From an uncultured Porphyromonadaceae bacterium (lineage in GTDB: Bacteria > Bacteroidota > Bacteroidia > Bacteroidales > Muribaculaceae): DNA of 5,745 nt. The stretch lies in the NCBI GenBank assembly GCA_947177605.1, contig CAMWUX010000091.1, forward strand, positions 1-5,745, in the 5' to 3' direction. Both the position numbers and the translations under genes were made by a program. Numbering within the stretch: position 1 is the stretch's first letter; each line of letters opens with the position of its first letter. The notes beneath the pieces were generated by a model. That model was not told where the DNA came from. It ran no database searches and saw only the letters and a program-made list of their open reading frames with translations. This document shows, piece by piece, positions 1 through 5,745 of this stretch.

Positions 1-170
1 CCGTGAAGATCTCGGACATAGCAGAAAAAATAAACAGTACCGACTGGTTTACAGTACCTGAGGCCATTCCGCCAAAGAAGAATCCCGAGGTGGAGGAAGA
101 TTTCGGCTACAAAGAACCGGCCAGACCGGCGCCCGGCAACGACTCCGACAAGCAATTATCGCTATTCTGA
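1..170 (+). CDS. 3' end of a gene of unknown identity; product ends in a beta-clamp-binding-like QLSLF tail
   Basis: The reading frame is open from the window edge (first full codon at base 3) to a TGA at 168-170, giving 55 visible residues. The first ~20 residues look like the end of a folded or helical segment, with ISDIAEKI followed by DWF. Residues ~19-50 are rich in Pro, Glu, Asp and Lys and look like a flexible linker. The last five residues are QLSLF, which matches the known QL(S/D)LF consensus by which bacterial replication and repair proteins bind the DnaN sliding clamp. A disordered linker ending in this motif is typical of clamp clients such as polymerases and mismatch-repair proteins. 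I cannot name the family from this fragment. A GTG at base 3 could in principle be a start codon, but a gene cut by the window edge is more likely. The gap to the next gene is 42 bases. Confidence 0.7.
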   Translation, partial: VKISDIAEKINSTDWFTVPEAIPPKKNPEVEEDFGYKEPARPAPGNDSDKQLSLF

Positions 171-212
171 TGCGAACCCTCTGTCAAAACTTATTGTTAC
201 TACACCATACCG

Positions 213-2420
213 ATGAAAAAGACCAGACTTCATAGAGTAATTACCGCATTTGGCGCCGCTCTGCTGACGTGTGCCGCCACCCATGCAGCCTCCATATCCG
301 ACTACCCGGAACTTGAAAGCTACGTAGGCGGACGCGCCGTGGCCAAGGCACCCAAGCCTATGTACTTCGCTGCCGATGGCCTCACATATCTGATGCTCAA
401 CGATGCCGGCACGCTCATCACCCGCTACGACACCAAGTCGGGTAAAGAGGTGGAAACCGTGTTCGACGTGACGCACACACGCGAGACGACTCTGAAATCG
501 ATAACTTCATTTGAGGTAAGCGCCGACGGCGGCAAGATACTGGTGTGCGTCGACAAGCGCCCCGTGTATCGCCGCTCCTTCACCGCTCAGTATTATGTGT
601 ATGAGCTGCGCTCACGTCTGCTTAAGCCCCTGTCCACCGAGCATCCCCGCCAGCAGGCTCCGCTTTTCTCACCCGACGGACGTATGGTGGCATTCGTGGC
701 CGACAATAATATATATATAAAGAAACTCGACTACGGATCGGAAGTGGCTGTGACCACCGACGGAGCCAAAGACAAGGTAATCAACGGTGTGCCCGACTGG
801 ACGTATGAGGAAGAGTTCTCCACCTCGTCGTCGATGACCTGGGCGCCCGACAATCTCACGCTCTGCTTCCTGAAATCCAACGAAAGCGACGTGCCCAAAT
901 ATCACTTCCAGCTCTACGAAGGCTACGACGACCCGATGAAAGAGTATGCTCTGTATCCCGGCACATTTGAATACAAATACCCGGTAGCCGGCGAGCCCAA
1001 CTCCGTGGTGTCGCTCCACTCCTACGATGTGGAGACACGCAAGACCAAGGAGATATCTCTGCCCGACCGCAATATCGAATACATACCGCGCATTGCCTAC
1101 GCATTCGCTCCCGACCGACTGATGGTGACTACGCTCAACCGCGACCAGAACCGTATGGAACTTTACTGCGTCAACCCGCGCTCCACTACGGCCAAGTCGA
1201 TACTCGTCGAGCAATCGGAAGCGTGGCTCCCGTCGGCCACTTACGAATCGATAAGCTACACAGCCGACTTCTTCGTGATACGCTCCGCCCGCAGCGGCTA
1301 TACCCACCTCTACCAGTATGCCTACACGGGCGCCCTGCAGCGCACCCTCACTGCGGGCGACTACGACGTGACCGACTACTATGGCTACGATCCCGCATCA
1401 GGTTGTCACTTCTATCAGTCCACATCGTCGGGAGCTATCAATCGACGCCTGAGCAAAGTCGACGCCAAAGGTAAGGTGACCGACCTCAACGCCACCGAGG
1501 GCACCGGATCGATCACAGCCGCCTCGCCGGTGATGAACTTCTACGTGCAGTGCCTAAGTTCATCGACCGCCGTACCGACCTACACGCTCATACAGGCAAA
1601 TTCGGGCAAAGCGGTGCGCACTCTGGAAGATAACGCCGATTATGCCCGTACATGGGCCGCGTCGCCACGCCCCGAATTCTTCACTTTTGAAGCCGACGGC
1701 AATACCTTCAACGGCTACATCATCAAGCCCGCCGGGTTCACCCCCTCAAAACGCTATCCGGTGATTATGTCGCAATATAGCGGTCCCGACTCACAGTCGG
1801 TACTCAACCGTTGGAGCGTAGGTGCCGAAAATTATTTTGCCAAGGCCGGCTACGTGGTGGTATGCGTCGACGGACGCGGCACCGGAGGTCGAGGACGAGC
1901 ATGGGCTACCACCGTCTACCGCAATCTCGGCCACTATGAGACCATCGACCAGATAGCCGCTGCCCGCTACGCCGCATCGCTCCCATTTGTGGATCCGGCT
2001 CGCATTGCCATCTACGGCTGGAGTTATGGTGGCTACGAGGCAATCATGGCCGCGTCGGCAACCGACGCGCCATATGCCGCAGCCGTAGCTGTGGCTCCCG
2101 TCACCGACTGGCGCTACTACGACACCGTGTATGCCGAGCGCTTCATGCTCACTCCGGGTCAGAATGCCGACGGCTACCGCACATCGTCGACACTGCGCTA
2201 TGTGAGCCGCCGCAAGTGCCCGCTGCTGATCATGCACGGCACTGCCGACGACAATGTACATCTGTTCAACACTATAAGCTATTCGTCGCACTGCATCGAA
2301 GCCGGTACCTGGTGCGATACCTTCCTCTTTCCGAATAAAAATCATTCAATTCTCGGCTCGAAGTCGCGCGCTGTGGTATATGGCAGGCTGCTCGACTATC
2401 TGGCTACCAATATGAAGTAA
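213..2420 (+). CDS. Exported dipeptidyl peptidase IV (S9B family serine peptidase)
   Basis: The 735-residue product should remove X-Pro or X-Ala dipeptides from the N-termini of peptides. Residues 1-25 form a type I signal peptide (MKKTR, hydrophobic core, THA before the likely cut), so it acts in the periplasm or at the surface. Residues ~90-450 fit the DPP IV beta-propeller and ~500-735 the alpha/beta-hydrolase domain. The catalytic triad is Ser604 (GWSYGGYE), Asp679 (HGTADDNVH) and His711 (NKNHS). Substrate-binding residues known from human DPP4 are also present: the double Glu (DWTYEEE, Glu200/Glu201), Arg120, the oxyanion Tyr522 (YSGPDSQ), Tyr636, Tyr640 and Asn681. The length is close to bacterial DPP IV enzymes of about 720-740 residues. 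The ATG is preceded by CATACCG without a Shine-Dalgarno sequence, as is usual in Bacteroidota, and it begins directly at the signal peptide. A Cys at residue 20 follows LLT, a poor lipobox, so lipidation is unlikely. The next gene starts 11 bases after the stop. No damage is seen. Confidence 0.96.
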   Translation: MKKTRLHRVITAFGAALLTCAATHAASISDYPELESYVGGRAVAKAPKPMYFAADGLTYLMLNDAGTLITRYDTKSGKEVETVFDVTHTRETTLKSITSFEVSADGGKILVCVDKRPVYRRSFTAQYYVYELRSRLLKPLSTEHPRQQAPLFSPDGRMVAFVADNNIYIKKLDYGSEVAVTTDGAKDKVINGVPDWTYEEEFSTSSSMTWAPDNLTLCFLKSNESDVPKYHFQLYEGYDDPMKEYALYPGTFEYKYPVAGEPNSVVSLHSYDVETRKTKEISLPDRNIEYIPRIAYAFAPDRLMVTTLNRDQNRMELYCVNPRSTTAKSILVEQSEAWLPSATYESISYTADFFVIRSARSGYTHLYQYAYTGALQRTLTAGDYDVTDYYGYDPASGCHFYQSTSSGAINRRLSKVDAKGKVTDLNATEGTGSITAASPVMNFYVQCLSSSTAVPTYTLIQANSGKAVRTLEDNADYARTWAASPRPEFFTFEADGNTFNGYIIKPAGFTPSKRYPVIMSQYSGPDSQSVLNRWSVGAENYFAKAGYVVVCVDGRGTGGRGRAWATTVYRNLGHYETIDQIAAARYAASLPFVDPARIAIYGWSYGGYEAIMAASATDAPYAAAVAVAPVTDWRYYDTVYAERFMLTPGQNADGYRTSSTLRYVSRRKCPLLIMHGTADDNVHLFNTISYSSHCIEAGTWCDTFLFPNKNHSILGSKSRAVVYGRLLDYLATNMK

Positions 2421-2431
2421 GACACACTACT

Positions 2432-3772
2432 ATGCAGAAGATCAACAACGACAACACATGGGGCATTCTGAGCCTATGGTACAACTGGATGCTGGGCTAC
2501 GGCGCCATCACCCTGCTTATAATTCTGTCGTTGTGGGTAAGGCCTCTGTATCTGCCCTTTATCGCCTTCGCAATGCAGGGAGGTCTCTTCTTCCTGATAC
2601 GCCGCAACAGAGCCAAGGAGCTGCCGAGCTGCTACATTCTCCCCTTCATTGTGACCCGTGTGCTTTTCTGGACGGGCGTGGTGATGGTGATCATCAACTA
2701 CCTCCACATGTCGGGCATCGCCGCCCACCTCTTCTCCGCCGACAATCTCAACCCCTCGATACCATTTATAGCGGTGCTGATCACCACACCCATCACATCA
2801 CTCATCACCGGCTGGGGTGTGTGGAATCGCAATAAGCTGAGCTTCTGCCGCGACTGCCGTATGCGCAACGGCGGCCCGGCCGAACGCGGTTTTCTCGGCA
2901 AGCTCTACACTCAGGAGGGCAACTACCAGGTAGCCACATTGTTTCTGATAGCTACGCTGGTAGCCATAGCGTCGTGGACCTACTACCTGGTTCTCTACGT
3001 CAATGTTAGTCTTACGCCACTCGATAAGTTCTTCTTTGTGTGGCTCAGGGTGATCCTTTGGATAGCGTCGTCGATCTACCTCGCGCTGCGCTATATCGGC
3101 CTGCTCGGCTACTATCGGCAGAATGTGCAGGGCAGCCTGATGCGTCACGGCCGCTCTACCCGCCTGCGCTTCATCCTCATCTGCGACGACCGCGTGGCTG
3201 TGCTCCCCCCCGAATCCGATCCCGACCGAATGGTTGATCTCGACGAGCGACTCGACACTCCGATACAGACCTACATCTCGCGACGCGACAATCTGTCGTT
3301 CTACGACGCCGAACAGTATCTCATAGCCATGGCGCACATCACCCCGCCAGTCGATCTGCGATTCATGTATTCCAACCTCATGGGCAACGCCGACTGCAAC
3401 ATTTTCCACTACCTCTGCTTCCTCACCCCGGAGCAGCGCAAGGAGCTCGACGCCGCCAATCCGCGCATCATCTGGCTCAACCTCAGTCAGCTTGCCGAAG
3501 CTATCAATACCAAAGTGATGGCTCCGCTCCTGTCGGCCGAGATGGTAAGGCTTCACACAATAGCCATGGCCTGGAAGACCTACTTCCCCGACGGCAAACG
3601 TCGCTACGCCATAAAGCACTATAAGCCTACATTCCGGATTGCCGACATAAAGGACTGGAATGTGGATTACAATAATCCTCACTGGATCTACGTAGCCGAC
3701 AATAATCAGGACACACCGTTCTACCACTGCCGCCGATTCTGGCGCAAGTATGTCAACGGTATAGGCCAATAA
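2432..3772 (+). CDS. Unrecognised six-helix inner-membrane protein with a C-terminal soluble domain
   Basis: I do not recognise this 446-residue protein. Hydrophobic stretches suggest six membrane helices at ~18-36, 39-57, 68-90, 110-131, 168-190 and 199-225. The loops at 57-62 (RRNRAK) and 132-166 are rich in Arg and Lys. By the positive-inside rule this puts both ends and these loops in the cytoplasm. The second loop carries a CxxC pair (Cys139, Cys142, FCRDCRMRNGG) followed by ERGFLGK; one such pair could bind metal only with help from another site or subunit. Residues ~226-446 form a soluble, probably cytoplasmic domain rich in aromatic and charged residues, with LRFILICDD near its start and FYHCRRFWRKY near its end. 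There is no signal peptide, transporter signature or nucleotide-binding motif that I can see. The gene starts 11 bases after the DPP IV stop and ends 20 bases before miaA, so cotranscription is likely, but neither neighbour explains its job. It is intact, with base composition like its neighbours. Confidence 0.85.
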   Translation: MQKINNDNTWGILSLWYNWMLGYGAITLLIILSLWVRPLYLPFIAFAMQGGLFFLIRRNRAKELPSCYILPFIVTRVLFWTGVVMVIINYLHMSGIAAHLFSADNLNPSIPFIAVLITTPITSLITGWGVWNRNKLSFCRDCRMRNGGPAERGFLGKLYTQEGNYQVATLFLIATLVAIASWTYYLVLYVNVSLTPLDKFFFVWLRVILWIASSIYLALRYIGLLGYYRQNVQGSLMRHGRSTRLRFILICDDRVAVLPPESDPDRMVDLDERLDTPIQTYISRRDNLSFYDAEQYLIAMAHITPPVDLRFMYSNLMGNADCNIFHYLCFLTPEQRKELDAANPRIIWLNLSQLAEAINTKVMAPLLSAEMVRLHTIAMAWKTYFPDGKRRYAIKHYKPTFRIADIKDWNVDYNNPHWIYVADNNQDTPFYHCRRFWRKYVNGIGQ

Positions 3773-3792
3773 CTCACCATTCCGTCAATCTG

Positions 3793-4689
3793 ATGTCAAC
3801 TTCCCTACTGGTAATCACGGGGCCCACGGCAAGCGGCAAGACGCGCCGGGCTGTGGACTGCGCTAAGGCTCTGGGCGGAGAGATCATTTCGGCCGACTCC
3901 CGACAGGTGTATAGCGGTATGGACATCGGCTCCGGTAAGGATATAGAGGAGTACGGCGATATACCATATCATCTTATCGACATCAAGCCGGCCGGCTATC
4001 AATACAATCTCTACGAATTTCTCCGCGATTTCAACACGGCTCGTGCCGATATCGAATGCCGCGGACTCCGACCGATACTCTGCGGTGGCACAGGTATGTA
4101 TGTTGAGGCGGCTGTGCGCGGCTCCGTGCTCCCCTCTGTGGGTCGCGACGATGAGCTACGCCGCGAGCTTGAGGCAAAGCCGACAGCGGAGTTGGTGGAG
4201 ATACTCAAATCGTTCGGCCCGCTGCCCGCGGATCTCGACCTCGACAATCCGCGTCGTATCATACGCCGTATTGAGCTTGCCACTCACGCCCCCGCTTCCT
4301 CCACCGAATCCCGGCAGGTGGATAAGGCTGACGCTGTGATCGTGGGAGTGTCGATCGACCGCGACGAGCGCCGACACCGCATATCGGAGCGTCTGCGCAG
4401 TCGCCTACAGAATGGTATGATAGAGGAGGTGGAGAGGCTGATTGCCGAAGGTGTACCGACGGAGACTCTTATTGCCTACGGTCTGGAATACCGTTACGTG
4501 ACGCTGTATCTCACAGGGCAACTCGACCGCGAGGAGATGGAGCGGCTTCTTGAGATAGCCATCCATCAGTTTGCCAAGCGCCAGATGACGTGGTTTCGTG
4601 GTATGGAGCGGCGTGGTCTACCGATCCACTGGCTGCCATGGGATATATCTGCAAAAGAATTTACCGATGCCGTAGCCGAACTTCTATGA
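3793..4689 (+). CDS. miaA: tRNA dimethylallyltransferase MiaA (divergent Bacteroidota-type variant)
   Basis: MiaA transfers the dimethylallyl group of DMAPP to N6 of A37 in tRNAs that read codons starting with U; the product i6A37 is the usual substrate of MiaB. The 298-residue protein has the P-loop GPTASGKT (10-17), ISADSRQVY (32-40) with Asp35 as the likely general base, GGTGMY (98-103), the DNPRRIIRRIE segment, a conserved RI-x2-R-x11-EEV stretch in the transferase core, and QFAKRQMTWFRG (259-270). Two motifs differ from the textbook form: IPYHLIDI replaces the usual PHHLID, after GSGKDIEEYG in place of GTAKP, and IAYGLEYRY replaces the usual IGYRQ-like segment. The length is slightly under the 316 residues of the E. 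coli enzyme. The chosen ATG places the P-loop at the usual distance from the N-terminus; no Shine-Dalgarno sequence is present. The stop overlaps the next start by ATGA. Some Bacteroidota carry two miaA genes, so this may be one of a pair. Confidence 0.95.
   Translation: MSTSLLVITGPTASGKTRRAVDCAKALGGEIISADSRQVYSGMDIGSGKDIEEYGDIPYHLIDIKPAGYQYNLYEFLRDFNTARADIECRGLRPILCGGTGMYVEAAVRGSVLPSVGRDDELRRELEAKPTAELVEILKSFGPLPADLDLDNPRRIIRRIELATHAPASSTESRQVDKADAVIVGVSIDRDERRHRISERLRSRLQNGMIEEVERLIAEGVPTETLIAYGLEYRYVTLYLTGQLDREEMERLLEIAIHQFAKRQMTWFRGMERRGLPIHWLPWDISAKEFTDAVAELL
4686..4689 (+). promoter_or_regulatory. ATGA stop/start overlap coupling miaA to the downstream gene
   Basis: The ATG of the exported protein gene (4686-4688) shares two bases with the miaA TGA (4687-4689). 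The 20 bases upstream have no Shine-Dalgarno match. Such an overlap commonly allows ribosomes ending one gene to restart on the next, and it decides the start here together with the signal peptide that begins at this codon. Confidence 0.7.
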
Positions 4690-5660
4690 ATTTGCGCGCA
4701 ATCATCACGGCATTAATCTCTACGGTGTGGCTGCTTGCTTCCGCCCGTGCAGAGCGCATCTATCTCTCCGCTGAAGATATCAGCTCCGGCGATTCGGTGC
4801 AATGGCTCACCAAATACCGCGGTGACCTGCTTACGGCCGCATTTGAAATACGCGGAGCTACCTCTGCCGACCACGCGTGCATCGACATCTACTGGAGCTA
4901 TGATTCATTGCCGGATGCGCAAATACATACAGCCTCGTTCGTGCTATCCGAGCCGGCCGACAATATTTATGGAAGCAATAGCCCGACTATGGGAATCAGC
5001 ATCGACGGCTCCATAGTAGGACACATACACAAAGGTCTCGCATCGCGCAAAGGCGATAATTCGCTGGCTATCGAATTTGACTTCGCATCGTCGACATTGA
5101 CAGTGCTTGCCGGCTCATCGCATCTCCATACCGGCGCTAAGGTCAATATCCCTGCTCACACCAAAGGTGTGCGCTTCGGTATAGTAGCGCCGAAGCGATG
5201 GCTGACGGATGTAGCGGTGGCATCGTTTGAGGTCGATCCTGCCGCAGCTCTCACCACCCCATTCACGGACAAAGACATAGCCGATATGGTAGCATCATCG
5301 AAAGATAGCCCGACGGGCTATTGGCGTTATCTCGACCGCGACTGTAATCCCGACTATGCACGGCTCGGAGGCAACTACTCGTTGGCTATAGTGCCCGACG
5401 AGAAGCCCGGCGATTTCCTGATACTTTATCTCGGCGGTGCCGTCACTGAGGCTTCGCGCTGGCAGTCGGGGATGATTAAAGGACGACTGAAAGCAACCCC
5501 ATTCGACGGACACTACGACCTCGTGTGGTACGACGCCACAATGACACCACATTCGGCGGAATGCAGCGCCACACTTGAACAGCCGATGGTGCTACGCCTC
5601 GACCTGCCGCTGCTCAAAGCCTCCCTCCGCCTCGCCGCCATCCCTCAAAATCAGCGTTAA
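4686..5660 (+). CDS. Unrecognised exported protein, probably two beta-rich domains
   Basis: I do not recognise this 324-residue protein. The frame stays open upstream to an ATG at 4590 inside miaA, but the start at 4686 is preferred because it begins directly with a signal peptide: MNLR, a hydrophobic core to ~residue 19, then ARA before the likely cut at 22/23. The mature protein seems to have two parts. Residues ~24-185 alternate hydrophobic and polar residues, as in a beta-sandwich (FEIRG, CIDIYW, GISIDGSIVGHI, LAIEFDF, SFEVD), and recall lectin- or LamG-like folds only in general character. After a Ser/Asp-rich linker (~190-210), residues ~211-320 contain GYWRYLDRD, LGGNYSLAIVP, DFLILYLGG and HYDLVWYD, another likely beta domain. 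No catalytic motif or lipobox is seen, and the C-terminus lacks a sorting domain. Its ATG overlaps the miaA TGA, so translation is probably coupled. A palindrome spans its stop codon. Confidence 0.85.
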   Translation: MNLRAIITALISTVWLLASARAERIYLSAEDISSGDSVQWLTKYRGDLLTAAFEIRGATSADHACIDIYWSYDSLPDAQIHTASFVLSEPADNIYGSNSPTMGISIDGSIVGHIHKGLASRKGDNSLAIEFDFASSTLTVLAGSSHLHTGAKVNIPAHTKGVRFGIVAPKRWLTDVAVASFEVDPAAALTTPFTDKDIADMVASSKDSPTGYWRYLDRDCNPDYARLGGNYSLAIVPDEKPGDFLILYLGGAVTEASRWQSGMIKGRLKATPFDGHYDLVWYDATMTPHSAECSATLEQPMVLRLDLPLLKASLRLAAIPQNQR

Positions 5661-5676
5661 TAAAATTTCTTAACGC
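5654..5676. repeat. 23-bp interrupted palindrome across the stop codon of the last gene
   Basis: Perfect 7-base arms GCGTTAA (5654-5660) and TTAACGC (5670-5676) flank TAAAATTTC. Three inner pairs (AAA/TTT) also match, so 10 of 11 pairs are symmetric about base 5665. The left arm includes the TAA stop at 5658-5660. As RNA it could form a 7-bp stem with a 9-base loop, but it is AU-rich and no U-tract follows (ATCCATCACG), so it is a poor intrinsic terminator. It could instead be a regulator-binding dyad for a downstream gene, or chance. What it does is not shown by the sequence. Confidence 0.4.
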
Positions 5677-5745
5677 ATCCATCACGCCACCAGCCACATA
5701 CCATCAAAAACGCACCCGAAATTTACCATCGCTCCCGACACAAAC

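Noticed and set aside
171..212. A promoter for DPP IV in the 42-base gap
   Set aside because: No TAnnTTTG -7 box with a TTTG-type -33 element is seen in the gap. A promoter may exist inside the upstream gene or the gene may be cotranscribed with it, but the sequence does not decide.
264..275. A lipoprotein signal in DPP IV around Cys20
   Set aside because: The residues before the Cys are LLT, whereas a lipobox needs Gly, Ala or Ser just before it, and a better type I cleavage site (THA) follows.
709..719. An AT dinucleotide run in the DPP IV gene that might allow slipped-strand phase variation
   Set aside because: It is only 11 bases, lies deep in the coding region and encodes an ordinary strand (NIYIKK). 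It is too short to support a claim of phase variation.
669..1307. A 212-codon minus-strand open frame inside the DPP IV gene
   Set aside because: The + strand encodes a well-supported DPP IV propeller here, including the Glu-Glu motif. The antisense product resembles no protein I know.
2798..3769. A 323-codon open frame on the minus strand covering most of the membrane-protein gene
   Set aside because: It is antisense to a gene with clear membrane helices and good operon spacing, and its product is low in Leu- or Ile-rich structure and has no recognisable motif. It follows from the codon bias of the + strand gene.
4590..4685. A longer version of the last gene starting at 4590 inside miaA
   Set aside because: It would add 32 residues encoded wholly within the conserved miaA end and would bury the signal peptide. 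The ATG at 4686 starts at the signal peptide and overlaps the miaA stop in the usual ATGA way.
5677..5745. The 3' end of a convergent minus-strand gene at the window edge
   Set aside because: All three minus-strand frames read from the edge meet a stop within about 20 codons and none shows a recognisable C-terminal motif.

Overview
The window looks like ordinary chromosome of a Bacteroidota bacterium, probably order Bacteroidales and possibly Muribaculaceae. This is inferred from four things. The coding DNA is fairly GC-rich but uses the Ile codon ATA freely. No start codon has a convincing Shine-Dalgarno sequence. The exported peptidase is of the S9B dipeptidyl peptidase IV type. The MiaA has unusual motif variants that I associate, from memory, with this phylum. 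There is no sign of a mobile element, CRISPR array, rRNA or tRNA.

All genes lie on the + strand and are closely packed. Positions 1-170 hold the 3' end of a gene whose product ends in a beta-clamp-binding-like QLSLF tail. After a 42-base gap comes a complete, exported dipeptidyl peptidase IV (213-2420). Eleven bases later is an unrecognised six-helix membrane protein with a long C-terminal soluble domain (2432-3772). Twenty bases later is miaA, the tRNA A37 dimethylallyltransferase (3793-4689). The last gene overlaps the miaA stop codon by an ATGA tetranucleotide and encodes an unrecognised exported protein of 324 residues (4686-5660). A 23-bp interrupted palindrome (5654-5676) spans its stop codon. 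The remaining tail to 5745 holds no gene that I can support.

The spacing suggests one transcript covering at least DPP IV to the last gene. The functions do not form an obvious pathway: a periplasmic or surface peptidase, an inner-membrane protein, a cytoplasmic tRNA-modifying enzyme and an exported protein. The two unrecognised proteins and the dyad are the parts most worth a second look. I do not see a clearly novel defence, mobile or biosynthetic system here.
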